The translations under genes and the position numbers were made by a program. DNA of 43,386 bases. Source: Gemmatimonadales bacterium. GTDB taxonomy: Bacteria; Gemmatimonadota; Gemmatimonadetes; Gemmatimonadales; JACORV01. Below the pieces are notes generated by a model. The model did not search any database. It was not told the origin of the DNA and saw only the letters and a program-made list of their open reading frames with translations. Positions 1 to 8,066 of the stretch are shown one piece after another. The stretch is from assembly GCA_030697825.1 (NCBI GenBank), contig JAUYOW010000163.1:1-43386 (forward strand), read 5' to 3'. Position 1 is the first letter of the stretch. Each line of letters begins with the position of its first letter.

Positions 1-166
1 ATTCCTGGCGCAGCGGCTCGAACGGGAGCGCGGCCGGCGGGTACGGGCTTGATGCCTTAAGCTTGCATTACCGAAAAGCCCGCGAAGTGATATCCTCCGG
101 TGTGGAAGCCACGTCGGAACGGAGACGTGCGGCACCCTTTACCGGCACTCATGAGGAGGAATCCAC

Positions 167-1117
167 GTGGCCGACAAGAAGATCATCGCGGTGATGGGCG
201 CGACCGGCGCCCAGGGCGGCGGACTGGTCCGCGCCATCCTGAACGACCAGGGCAGTTCCTTCATGGCGCGCGCGCTGACCCGCGACGTCAACTCCGACAA
301 GGCACGGACCCTGGCGGCGCAAGGCGCCGAGGTGGTAGCCGCCGACCTCGACGACCTCGAGAGCCTCAAGCGGGCGTTCGCGGGCGTGCACGGCGTCTAC
401 TGCGTAACCTTCTTCTGGGCGCACTTCTCGCCCGAGAAGGAAATCGCGGGTGCCCGCGCCATGGCCCAGGCCGCGAAGCACGCGGGCGTCAAGCACGCCA
501 TTTGGTCCACCTTCGAGGACACCCGCAAATGGGTGCCGCTGGGCGACAACCGCATGCCCACGCTGATGGGCAAGTACAAGGTCCCGCACTTCGACTCCAA
601 GGGCGAGGCCAACGCCTCGTTCACCGAGTTGGGGGTGCCGACCACGTTCCTCCTGACGTCGTGGTACTGGGAGAACCTCATCTACTTCGGCATGGGCCCC
701 AAGAAAGGCCCCGACGGCAAACTGGCGTTCACCCTGCCGATGGGCGACAAGAAGATGCCGAGTATGACCGCCGAGGACATCGGCAAGTGCGCCTTCGGCA
801 TCTTCCAGCGGGGCGGCGAGTTCATGGGCAAGACGGTCGGCGTGGCCGGCGAGCACCTGACTGGTACGCAGATGGCCGCCTCGCTGACCAAGGCGCTGGG
901 CCAGGACGTCCGCTACAACGCGGTGACTCCCGACGTTTACCGCAGCTTCGGTTTCCCGGGCGCCGAGGACCTCGGCAACATGTTCCAGTTCAAGCGCGAC
1001 TTCGAGAAGGACTACTGCGGCGCCCGCAACCTGGACGTCGCCCGCGCCCTCAACCCGGCGCTCCAGACCTTCGACCAGTGGCTGGCGCAGAACAAGAGCC
1101 GCATCCCGCTCGAGTAG
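167..1117 (+). CDS. NmrA-like NAD(P)-binding protein
   Basis: Protein of 316 residues with an N-terminal Rossmann nucleotide-binding loop, GATGAQGG, at about residues 11-18, after a short beta strand (KKIIAVMG). The family (NmrA/HSCARG, atypical short-chain dehydrogenases) binds NAD(P) and acts either as a redox-sensing regulator or as an isoflavone-reductase-like enzyme; the sequence does not decide which. There is no signal peptide or membrane helix, so it is expected in the cytoplasm. The GTG start at 167 is chosen because a strong Shine-Dalgarno, GAGGAGGA (153-160), lies 6 nt upstream. The thioesterase gene follows after 5 nt, so the two are probably one transcript. The family call is firm; substrate and role are unknown. 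Confidence 0.85.
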   Translation: MADKKIIAVMGATGAQGGGLVRAILNDQGSSFMARALTRDVNSDKARTLAAQGAEVVAADLDDLESLKRAFAGVHGVYCVTFFWAHFSPEKEIAGARAMAQAAKHAGVKHAIWSTFEDTRKWVPLGDNRMPTLMGKYKVPHFDSKGEANASFTELGVPTTFLLTSWYWENLIYFGMGPKKGPDGKLAFTLPMGDKKMPSMTAEDIGKCAFGIFQRGGEFMGKTVGVAGEHLTGTQMAASLTKALGQDVRYNAVTPDVYRSFGFPGAEDLGNMFQFKRDFEKDYCGARNLDVARALNPALQTFDQWLAQNKSRIPLE

Positions 1118-1122
1118 CGGAG

Positions 1123-1527
1123 TTGCCCACCGCAAAGTTTGAACTCGCCATCGAGGTCCGGGAAGCGGACATAGATGAGCTGGGTCACGTGAACAACGTC
1201 GTGTACCTGCGCTGGGTCCAGGAGGTCGCGATCGCGCACTGGTTTGCGCTCACTACACCGGCCCAGCAGGCCGGCGTGGTCTGGGTGGTCGTCCGGCACG
1301 AGATAGACTACCAGCACGCGGCGCTCCTGGGCGAGGGGATCGTCGCCCGGACCTGGGTGGGCCCGGCATCGAAGAATACCTTCGAACGCCACACCGAGAT
1401 CCTGCGGGCTCAAGACCGGCGGCTCCTCGCGCGGGCGCGCACCGTGTGGTTCCCGATAGACCCCCACTCCGGCCGACCGATGCGGGTCGCGGACGACGTG
1501 AGGGCCCTGGTCTCGGTGCCGGAATAG
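1123..1527 (+). CDS. acyl-CoA thioesterase, 4HBT hotdog family
   Basis: Single hotdog domain of 134 residues, the usual size for the 4-hydroxybenzoyl-CoA thioesterase/YbgC family. The signature DELGHVNNVVYLRW near residues 18-31 carries the conserved Asp/Gly-His-x-Asn-N segment that forms the active-site loop and first long helix. The family hydrolyses acyl-CoA thioesters in the cytoplasm; the acyl group here is not known. The start is taken as TTG at 1123, just after the upstream stop, because the hotdog domain begins at once (KFELAIEVREADID) and the open frame further upstream is antisense-like noise over the NmrA gene. There is no clear ribosome binding site, so translation may depend on the upstream gene. 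Confidence 0.8.
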   Translation: MPTAKFELAIEVREADIDELGHVNNVVYLRWVQEVAIAHWFALTTPAQQAGVVWVVVRHEIDYQHAALLGEGIVARTWVGPASKNTFERHTEILRAQDRRLLARARTVWFPIDPHSGRPMRVADDVRALVSVPE

Positions 1528-1637
1528 GATCGTGCCGGCCCGAATCGTCGCCCGCTGAGAGGCTCGGAAGTCGGGTCACGGGATGATCTCTCGCTGGCCG
1601 AAGCGCGCCGCACGTGGCCTGCCGTCCGGCGGTCCCA

Positions 1638-1676
1638 CAAAAGATGAGGCCGGCTCACCTTGCGGCAAGCCGGCCT
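1638..1676 (-). terminator. Rho-independent terminator of the cold-shock gene
   Basis: A 9-bp GC-rich stem pairs 1647-1655 with 1668-1676 around a 12-nt loop. Read on the minus strand it is followed within a few bases by a TTTT tract (1639-1642). It starts about 20 nt after the stop codon of the cold-shock gene. Confidence 0.7.
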
Positions 1677-1696
1677 GCATCATCTGGTGCGCGGCC

Positions 1697-1912
1697 TTAC
1701 GCGGCGCCGAGCTTGACCACGTTCTCGGCCGCCGGGCCCTTCTGGCCCTGGACGACGTCGAACTCAACGCGCTCACCTTCGGCGAGGCTCTTGAAGCCAT
1801 CGGCCTTGATCGCGGAGTGATGGACGAAACAGTCCTTCTCGCCATTCTCCGGGGTGATGAAACCGAAACCCTTCGCGTCGTTGAACCACTTCACTTTGCC
1901 GGTGGTACGCAT
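1697..1912 (-). CDS. cold-shock protein, CspA family
   Basis: A 71-residue single cold-shock (OB-fold) domain. RNP1 is visible as KGFGFI and RNP2 as CFVHHSAI, with the usual opening [16 protein letters not shown]. These small proteins bind single-stranded RNA and DNA and melt mRNA secondary structure. The start has an AGGAG about 9 nt upstream (ctcct on the plus strand, 1922-1926). A hairpin terminator follows. Upstream on the same strand there is about 90-100 nt before the nearest promoter-like boxes; a long leader is common for cold-shock genes, but its structure was not worked out here. The gene is monocistronic and divergent from the DUF2238 gene. Confidence 0.95.
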   Translation of the reverse strand: MRTTGKVKWFNDAKGFGFITPENGEKDCFVHHSAIKADGFKSLAEGERVEFDVVQGQKGPAAENVVKLGAA

Positions 1913-1998
1913 ACTGACCTGCTCCTCTTTGGATGTGTAATCGGAGTCCGGTCAGTGCCGTGCCGCCGACTACGTTGGTGTTCGTGATCAAAGCCCTC

Positions 1999-2025
1999 AC
2001 GATAGGCCGCGCAGATAGCGCGCAA
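1999..2025 (-). promoter_or_regulatory. possible sigma-70-type promoter for the cold-shock gene
   Basis: On the minus strand TTGCGC (2025-2020) is followed after 15 nt by TATCGT (2004-1999). The spacing is short and the match imperfect. It would give a leader of roughly 85-90 nt. Confidence 0.25.
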
Positions 2026-2087
2026 TAATCCTAACCCGGTTGCCCCCAAACCACAATGCACTGCATTTTGGGGCCCAAGGGAGGCCC

Positions 2088-2693
2088 ATGTCACGCCATC
2101 CAGAGCCCATCGTACTGCTCCTTGCCGGCGCCGCCCTGCTGGCCGTGTCGGCCGTTCATCCGTACGACTGGACGACCTGGGTCCTCGAGGTCGCGCCGCT
2201 GCTCATCGGGGTGCCGGTGCTGGTGGTCACAGCCGGCCGGTTCCCCCTCACGCCCCTGCTCTACCGGCTCATCTTCATCCACGCCCTCATCCTCCTGGTC
2301 GGCGGGCACTACACGTATGCCCGGGTGCCACTGGGCTTCTGGGTCCAGGAGCTTTTCGGCCTGGCGCGCAACCACTACGACCGGCTGGGCCACTTCGCTC
2401 AGGGGTTCGTGCCGGCGCTGATCGCCCGCGAGCTCCTCCTCCGGCGCTCGCCACTCAAACCCGGCAAGTGGCTGTTCGGCATCGTGGCGAGCATCGCCCT
2501 CGCGATCAGCGCGTGCTACGAGTTCGTCGAGTGGTGGAGCGCCGTCCTGGGCGGCGAGGCCGCGACGGACTTCCTGGGCACTCAGGGCGACGTCTGGGAC
2601 ACCCAGTGGGACATGTTCCTCGCGCTGATCGGCGCCGTCGCGGCGCAGGTGCTCCTCTCCCGGCGCCACGACCGGCAGCTCGACCTGATGTGA
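2088..2693 (+). CDS. DUF2238 family integral membrane protein (YjdF-like)
   Basis: Protein of 201 residues with about five or six hydrophobic helices (for example IVLLLAGAALLAVSAV near the start and FGIVASIALAISACYEFVEW in the second half). The conserved signature is the polar set HYDRLGHFAQGF followed by ACYEFVEWW and GDVWDTQWDM, which recognises DUF2238. The function of the family is not established. The ATG at 2088 is preferred over an ATG 48 nt upstream because GGGAGG lies just before it and the membrane domain starts at once. It stands between a divergent cold-shock gene and a stress-protein gene; no operon partner is evident. Confidence 0.85.
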   Translation: MSRHPEPIVLLLAGAALLAVSAVHPYDWTTWVLEVAPLLIGVPVLVVTAGRFPLTPLLYRLIFIHALILLVGGHYTYARVPLGFWVQELFGLARNHYDRLGHFAQGFVPALIARELLLRRSPLKPGKWLFGIVASIALAISACYEFVEWWSAVLGGEAATDFLGTQGDVWDTQWDMFLALIGAVAAQVLLSRRHDRQLDLM

Positions 2694-2790
2694 AGAGGTC
2701 TTCATCTCCCGTTGGGCGGGAGTTCACCTGATCGGCAGTATCGTGAAGCAGAAGGGTGGGAGAAAGGGACGCGAGCCCGGAGTTGTGGGT

Positions 2791-3717
2791 ATGGACTGGA
2801 AGCCGATCGTCGTGGGAGTGGACGGCTCGCCGGAATCGGTGCGCGCGGCCGTCACAGGATACGTGATAGCGCAGGCTTCCGGCGCCGGATGCACGCTGGT
2901 GTACGCGGCGCCGGACTACGGCAACGCGACGAGCGTGCCGGAGCTGTGGACCGACGATGAGGGTCTGAGACAGGCGACGATCGAGCACTCGCGAACGCTC
3001 ATCACCGGCGCGCTCGAGGGCAACGTCCCGCAAACTCTTCTCGCCGGTCTCGTGGTCCGGATCGGAAAGGCGCCGCTGGTGCTGGCGGAAGTGGCCGCGG
3101 AGCTGGGCGCCGGGCTGATCCTGCTGGGCGGCAAGCACCATCGGGGCGTGGCGCGGCTCTTCAGCGGCACGATCCCGCACCTCGTGCGGACCTGCGACGT
3201 GCCGCTGATGGCGACCGACGGCTCGTCGGGCGGCTTCCAGCGCGTGCTGGTGGCGGTGGACCTCTCCTACGCCGCGAAGCCGACGATCGAGGCCGGCGAG
3301 CGGTTCGCCAAACTCTTCGGCGCCCAGCTGCGGGTGATGCACGTCGTGGAACCGATCCCCGTGATCCCCGGGTTCCCGGTCGACGTTCCGGACGACGACT
3401 GCTACCGCGGCGCGGAGCAGTACGTCGAGTCCAGGGTCTGGCCGCTGGTCACGCTCGCGGGGGTGGAGACCGTGATGCGGCGCGGCCGCTCGGCCGCCGT
3501 GATCGTGAACGAGGTCGAGCAGTGGCGCGCGGACCTCGTGGTCGTGGGCTCGCACGGGAAGGGGTGGGTGGACCGGCTGCTGATCGGAAGCACCTCGGAG
3601 CGGTTGCTGCACCTCTTGCCGACGCTCACCCTGGTGGTCCCGGTGCACCGGCCCAGTAACGCGGAACGCCGCCGGTTGGCCATGGATGAAATGCCCTGGG
3701 AGGCCGGCGCACGGTGA
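2791..3717 (+). CDS. universal stress protein, tandem UspA domains
   Basis: Protein of 308 residues made of two UspA domains, about residues 1-140 and 150-295. The second carries the full ATP-binding motif G-x2-G-x9-G(S/T) in GSHGKGWVDRLLIGST. In the first the same site reads GGKHHRGVARLFSGT, where the second glycine is a histidine, so nucleotide binding may be confined to the C-terminal domain. Tandem Usp proteins act in the cytoplasm in stress survival and often bind ATP. The ATG at 2791 is chosen because the domain begins directly with KPIVVGVDGS; an in-frame ATG at 2743 would add a basic 16-residue leader. The histidine kinase gene follows after about 150 nt. Confidence 0.9.
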   Translation: MDWKPIVVGVDGSPESVRAAVTGYVIAQASGAGCTLVYAAPDYGNATSVPELWTDDEGLRQATIEHSRTLITGALEGNVPQTLLAGLVVRIGKAPLVLAEVAAELGAGLILLGGKHHRGVARLFSGTIPHLVRTCDVPLMATDGSSGGFQRVLVAVDLSYAAKPTIEAGERFAKLFGAQLRVMHVVEPIPVIPGFPVDVPDDDCYRGAEQYVESRVWPLVTLAGVETVMRRGRSAAVIVNEVEQWRADLVVVGSHGKGWVDRLLIGSTSERLLHLLPTLTLVVPVHRPSNAERRRLAMDEMPWEAGAR

Positions 3718-3869
3718 CGGCCCGGCGCCGCCGCGCTCTCGCCGAATCGGCGCGGGAGGCATAGGTTACCGCCACACCCACGCGGCCCGCGGCCGCCCGC
3801 GCCGAGGCTTCCCTGCCCGCTGAACGCCCCGACCCATCCAACCACGACCTCGAGGCCGAGGTCACCCGC

Positions 3870-5060
3870 GTGCGGTCGCGCTTCGAGAGGCTGCTCGCCG
3901 CCGGCGTCGCCATCTCCTCGGAGCATGCGCTCGACGACCTCTTGCAGCAGGTCGTGGACTCGGCGCGGGACGTGGTGGGGGCTCGGTACGCCGCGCTCGG
4001 GGTGCTGGGCGAGGACGGCAGGTCGCTGGTCCAGTTCGTGACGTCGGGGCTCTCACAGGCGGAGCGCGACCGCATCGGGGCGGTGCCGCAGGGCCGCGGG
4101 CTGCTCGGCCTGGTGATACGCGAGGCCAGGCCGATTCGCATCCGCTCCATCGCCGGGCATCCCTCCTCGTACGGCTACCCGCCCCATCATCCCCACATGA
4201 ACGCGTTTCTCGGCGTGCCCATCATCGCGCGAAGCAGGGTGTTCGGGAACCTCTACCTGACGGAGAAGATCGGGGCCGAGGAGTTCAGCCCCGAAGACGA
4301 GTCCATCGCGGTGATGCTGGCCGCGCAGGCGGCGGTGGCCGTGGAGAGCGCCCAGCTCCTGGACCGCGTCCAGACGATGCAGCGCCAGCGCGACCAGTTC
4401 TTCGCGATGATCAATCACGAGCTGCGCAACGCGCTCACCGGCGTCTACGGGTGGGCCGAACAGCTGGTGCGAACCAAGGCCTCCGGCGCCATCTCGCGAG
4501 CCGCGAAGGAGGTATACGAGGCGGCGGAACGAACCGTCACGCTGATGAACAACCTGCTCGACCTCTCCCGCCTAGACGCCGACAAGGTGCAGGCCGTCTG
4601 GCGCGACGCGAGGATCCCCGCCGTGGTGACGCGGGCGCGGGTGTTCGTGCAACCGGTCGCGGACTCGAAAGGCGTCACCATCCGCGAGGAATACGGGAAG
4701 CCCGAGCCCGCGTGCCGCACCGACCCGTTGCGCCTGGAGCAGATCATCGTCAACCTGCTGAGCAACGCGGTCCGCCACAGCCCCGCCGGCGAGACGATCG
4801 TGGTGCGGGCCGAGACCACGGCGGACGAGATCCTCATCCACGTGATCGACCGCGGCAAGGGGATCCCCAGCGAGGAGCAGGACCGCATCTTCGAGCCCTA
4901 CATCCGGGTGGACCCCGAGTCCGGACTCGGCTCGGGCCTCGGCCTGCCGGTGTCGCGACGGCTCGCCGAGCTGCTGGGCGGACGGCTCAGCGTGTCATCA
5001 GCGTTAGGCAAGGGGGCGACGTTCACGGTCGCGATCCCCGCCGTCCCGCCGCAGGGATGA
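3870..5060 (+). CDS. GAF-domain sensor histidine kinase
   Basis: About 396 residues: a GAF domain (about 12-160; VVGARYAALGVLGEDG, then GRGLLGLVIREARP), a HisKA dimerisation domain with phospho-acceptor His183 in INHELRN, and an HATPase domain with N-box LEQIIVNLLSNAVRHSP, G1 box DRGKGIP and G2 box GSGLGLPVSRRLAE. There are no membrane helices, so it is a soluble sensor; GAF domains of this type bind small molecules or haem, but no ligand can be read here. The start is uncertain: GTG 3870 is the only standard start that keeps the GAF domain, but the open frame extends 5' to 3765 without ATG/GTG/TTG, and a GGGAGG at 3754-3759 precedes that stretch. The response regulator starts 57 nt downstream. 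Confidence 0.9.
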   Translation: MRSRFERLLAAGVAISSEHALDDLLQQVVDSARDVVGARYAALGVLGEDGRSLVQFVTSGLSQAERDRIGAVPQGRGLLGLVIREARPIRIRSIAGHPSSYGYPPHHPHMNAFLGVPIIARSRVFGNLYLTEKIGAEEFSPEDESIAVMLAAQAAVAVESAQLLDRVQTMQRQRDQFFAMINHELRNALTGVYGWAEQLVRTKASGAISRAAKEVYEAAERTVTLMNNLLDLSRLDADKVQAVWRDARIPAVVTRARVFVQPVADSKGVTIREEYGKPEPACRTDPLRLEQIIVNLLSNAVRHSPAGETIVVRAETTADEILIHVIDRGKGIPSEEQDRIFEPYIRVDPESGLGSGLGLPVSRRLAELLGGRLSVSSALGKGATFTVAIPAVPPQG

Positions 5061-5117
5061 TGCACGCCCCGCGGCGGCATCGGAAGCCATCCAACCTCGG
5101 CGAGGCAGGCTGAGCCA

Positions 5118-5804
5118 ATGAAGATCCTGGTGATCGAGGACGACCGGAAGGTCGCCGGCTTCATCGAGCAGGGGCTCCGTGAAGAGGGGTACGCGGTGGA
5201 CGTCGCGCAGGACGGCGACGAGGGGACGATGCTGGCCCACGTCTACGACTACGACGTCATCCTGCTCGACGTGATGATGCCGAAGAAGAGCGGCCTCCAG
5301 GTGGCCGCCGAGCTGCGGCGCGAAGGGCGGGGCACCCCGATCCTCATGCTGACCGCCCGTGACGCCACCGAGGACGTGGTGCGCGGGCTCAACGCCGGCG
5401 CCGACGACTACCTCACCAAGCCGTTCAAGTTCGACGAGCTGCTCGCCCGGGTGCGCGCACTGATGCGGCGCGGCGGCGCCGGCCGCACCGAGGTCCTGGC
5501 CTACGGGCCGGTGGAGATGGACCGGCTCAAGCACAAGGTGCGCGTGAAGGGGAAGGCGCTGGAGCTGTCGCCCAAGGAGTTCCACCTCCTGGAGCACTTC
5601 CTGCTCAGGCCGGAGGAGGTGGTGAGGCGCACCGAGCTGCTGGAGAAGGTGTGGGACATGCACTTCGATCCGGAGAGCAACGTGGTGGACGTCCACGTGG
5701 GCAATCTCCGCCGGAAGCTCAAGCGCGCCGCCGAGGCGGACCTCATCCACACGGTGCGCGGCGTCGGGTTCAAGCTCCAGGTCCCGGAAGCGGACGGGTC
5801 GTGA
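5118..5804 (+). CDS. OmpR/PhoB-type response regulator
   Basis: 228 residues: receiver domain (1-115) with acidic pocket EDD (7-9), phospho-acceptor Asp51 in LLDVMMP, Thr79 and Lys101 in LTKPF, followed by a winged-helix DNA-binding domain (about 128-222) with the typical ELSPKEFHLLEHFLLRPEEV and VDVHVGNLRRKL segments. It is the expected partner of the upstream kinase. Its stop overlaps the GTG start of the P-type ATPase gene by 3 nt (GTGA at 5801-5804), so kinase, regulator and pump are very likely co-expressed. Targets are unknown; autoregulation of the pump operon is a reasonable inference. Confidence 0.95.
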   Translation: MKILVIEDDRKVAGFIEQGLREEGYAVDVAQDGDEGTMLAHVYDYDVILLDVMMPKKSGLQVAAELRREGRGTPILMLTARDATEDVVRGLNAGADDYLTKPFKFDELLARVRALMRRGGAGRTEVLAYGPVEMDRLKHKVRVKGKALELSPKEFHLLEHFLLRPEEVVRRTELLEKVWDMHFDPESNVVDVHVGNLRRKLKRAAEADLIHTVRGVGFKLQVPEADGS

Positions 5805-7609
5805 TCCCGGCGCTGCGCCGGTATCCGGTCGCGGCAGGCGCCGCGCTGGGTATCGCCGCGGCGCTCCTCGCGCAGTTCCTCCTCGACGCACCCGCGGTCG
5901 CACGCGGCCTGTTCGCCGCGGTGCTCGTCCTGGGCGGGACACCGCTCGTCGTGACGACGGTCGCGGGCATGCTGCGCGGCCGGTTCGCAGCCGACATCGT
6001 CGCCGCGCTCGCTATCGTCACCGCCATCCTGTTGGGCCAGCACTTCGCCGGCGCCGTCATCGTCCTCATGCAGTCGGGGGGCGAGGCGCTCGAGCGGTTC
6101 GCGATGCACCGCGCCTCGGCGTCGCTCGAGGCGCTGCTCGCCCGCGCGCCCAAGATCGCCCACCGCGTGACGGACGCCCAGATCACGGACGTTCCCGTGG
6201 ACGACGTCCGGACCGGCGACGTGCTGGTGCTGCGACCAGGCGACCTGGTCCCGGTGGACGGCGACGTCGTCGAAGGCACGTCATCGGTGGATCAGTCGGC
6301 GCTCACCGGCGAGCCGCTGCCGGCCCGGGCCGTACCCGGGACGGCGCTGATGAGCGGCAGCGTCAACCTCGAGGGCGCGCTGCGCCTCAGGGCCACCCGC
6401 CCGGCGGCACAGAGCCAGTACCAGCAGATCGTGCGGCTGGTGGAGCGTGCGCGCAGGGAGCGACCGCCCATCCAGCGGCTGGCGGACCGCTACGCCGTCT
6501 GGTTCACGCCGCTCACGCTCGTCATGTGCGCCGTGGCCTGGGGGATCACCGGGCACGTAGCGGACGTCCTGGCCGTCCTGGTAGTCGCGACGCCCTGCCC
6601 GCTCATCCTCGCGACGCCCGTCGCCGTGATCGCGGGCATCGGCCGCGCCGCGCGGGCAGGCATCATCGTGAAGCACGGCGCGGCGATCGAGGAGACCGGC
6701 CGGGTCGCCGCCGTGGTCTTCGACAAGACGGGGACCCTCACCCTGGGCAAGCCCAGGGTGGAGCGCGTCACTTCCGCCGACGGTTTTCCGCCGGACGACG
6801 TGCTCCGCCTGGCCGCCGCGGTCGAGCAGCTCTCCTCCCACCACCTCGGCCAGGCGATCGCGCGGGCGGGGCGCGACCGGCTCGGCCCCCTGCCCCAGCC
6901 TTCCGACTTCCTGGAGTCCCCCGGCCTGGGCGTCTCGGGCCTCGTGGACGGGCGCCGGGTCGAGGTCGGATCGGCCGCCTACTTCCGGGGCCGCGGCATC
7001 GCCACGGCGCCGGTCCGCGACACGGAGACGTCGGCCCAGGTGTGCGTGGACGGCCGCCTCGCCGGCGAGGTCTTCTTCGCGGACCAGCTGCGGCCCGAAG
7101 TGCCGTCGCTCATGCGCCGGCTCGCCGCGCTCGGCATCAAGCACACGGTGATGCTGACCGGCGACCGGCGGCCCGCCGCCATGGCGATGGCGGAGCACGC
7201 CGGCATCGGCGCGGTGCGGGCCGACCTCCTCCCGGCCGACAAGGTCGAAGCCATCGGCACCCTGCGGCGGCAGCACGGCTCGGTGCTGATGGTCGGGGAC
7301 GGGATCAACGACGCGCCCGCGCTCGCGGCGGCCACCGTCGGGGTGGCCATGGGCGCCCACGGACCCGCGGCCGCCGCCGAAGCCGCCGACATCGTGCTGC
7401 TGGTGGACGACGTCTCGCGCGTGGCCGACGCGATCGAGATCAGCCGCCGCACGCGGCGGGTGGCGCTGCAAAGCATCGGCGTGGGGCTGGGCATGAGCTT
7501 CGCGCTGATGGTGGTGGCGAGCTTCGGCCTGCTGACGCCGGCGCTGGGCGCGGTGATGCAGGAAGCCCTGGATGCGGCGGTGATCCTGAACGCGCTGAGG
7601 GCGAGGTAG
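5801..7609 (+). CDS. P1B-like metal-transporting P-type ATPase, TPCP type
   Basis: 602 residues. Visible are the actuator TGEP loop (169-172), the membrane ion-site motif TPCPLI with Cys266, the phosphorylation site DKTGT with Asp308, and the hinge MVGDGINDAPALAAA. There is no N-terminal heavy-metal-binding domain, and the P1B signature His-Pro of the nucleotide domain is replaced by SSHHLGQ. TPC in place of CPC or SPC points away from the classical Cu and Zn/Cd groups; the transported ion cannot be told. The GTG start overlaps the regulator stop (GTGA), and the predicted membrane region begins at once (AAGAALGIAAALLAQFLL). It sits in the inner membrane and is probably controlled by the upstream two-component pair. 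Confidence 0.9.
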   Translation: MIPALRRYPVAAGAALGIAAALLAQFLLDAPAVARGLFAAVLVLGGTPLVVTTVAGMLRGRFAADIVAALAIVTAILLGQHFAGAVIVLMQSGGEALERFAMHRASASLEALLARAPKIAHRVTDAQITDVPVDDVRTGDVLVLRPGDLVPVDGDVVEGTSSVDQSALTGEPLPARAVPGTALMSGSVNLEGALRLRATRPAAQSQYQQIVRLVERARRERPPIQRLADRYAVWFTPLTLVMCAVAWGITGHVADVLAVLVVATPCPLILATPVAVIAGIGRAARAGIIVKHGAAIEETGRVAAVVFDKTGTLTLGKPRVERVTSADGFPPDDVLRLAAAVEQLSSHHLGQAIARAGRDRLGPLPQPSDFLESPGLGVSGLVDGRRVEVGSAAYFRGRGIATAPVRDTETSAQVCVDGRLAGEVFFADQLRPEVPSLMRRLAALGIKHTVMLTGDRRPAAMAMAEHAGIGAVRADLLPADKVEAIGTLRRQHGSVLMVGDGINDAPALAAATVGVAMGAHGPAAAAEAADIVLLVDDVSRVADAIEISRRTRRVALQSIGVGLGMSFALMVVASFGLLTPALGAVMQEALDAAVILNALRAR

Positions 7610-7633
7610 GAGCCGGAAGGCGAACCCGCCGGC

Positions 7634-8065
7634 TTACGCGCCGGCCGCCCGGGCCCGGCCCGCGCCGTAGGGGCGGACCCGCGGCCAGGCGTGCGTCGCG
7701 AAGGCAGCGGCCGCCGCGAGCTCGGCCACCCGTCCCGCAAGCGCCACCGAGGACAGCGCACCCAGCAGCGGAGCGACCCCCACCGCGACCACTCCGCCGT
7801 TCACCAGGACGTAGGCCAGCCAGATCGCGCCGTCGCCCGGGCCGGTGCGCTCGTCCGCGCGCCGGGGAAGGATCCAGTAGGCCACGCCAAGCACGAACTG
7901 GATGACCCAGCCCACCAGCACGCACTCGACGTGCAGCGGGAGCAGTGACGGGGCGAACGCGGGAACGCCGAACCCCTTCCACGCGAGGTACAGCGCTCCC
8001 AGCGCCGCGCCGATGACCAGCTGGACCAGGGCGGTGCGCACCAGCCAGACGCTGAGCCTCGGCAC
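7634..8065 (-). CDS. four-helix membrane protein resembling a haem-copper oxidase subunit I fragment (copy 2)
   Basis: 143 residues with four predicted membrane helices. The second helix holds LHVECVLVGWVIQFVLGVAY, followed by the arginine pair WILPRR. The same pattern, H-x5/4-GW-x2-Q-x3-GVAYW-x2-PRR, occurs in the gene immediately upstream, so the two are paralogues. The pattern resembles a helix of CcoN/NorB-type subunit I, where the histidine can bind haem, but the other oxidase histidines are absent, so this is not a complete oxidase. GTG start, separated from the preceding stop by one base, which implies translational coupling. Function unknown; a small haem- or quinone-binding membrane protein is possible. 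Confidence 0.7.
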   Translation of the reverse strand: MPRLSVWLVRTALVQLVIGAALGALYLAWKGFGVPAFAPSLLPLHVECVLVGWVIQFVLGVAYWILPRRADERTGPGDGAIWLAYVLVNGGVVAVGVAPLLGALSSVALAGRVAELAAAAAFATHAWPRVRPYGAGRARAAGA

Positions 8066-8066
8066 C

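Noticed and set aside
1-52. Open frame running from the window edge to a TGA at 50-52 (ending RLERERGRRVRA)
   Set aside because: It could be the end of a gene that starts outside the window, but 16 residues are too few to support it.
100-1122. 5' extension of the thioesterase frame across the NmrA gene
   Set aside because: The translation is low-complexity Arg/Pro-rich and the hotdog domain only starts at 1123.
149-1135. Long minus-strand open frame opposite the NmrA-like gene
   Set aside because: No family pattern; its length is explained by high third-position GC of the real gene on the other strand.
2712-2744. Promoter for the universal stress protein gene (TTGGGC / TATCGT)
   Set aside because: The 21-nt spacer is too long for a confident promoter call.
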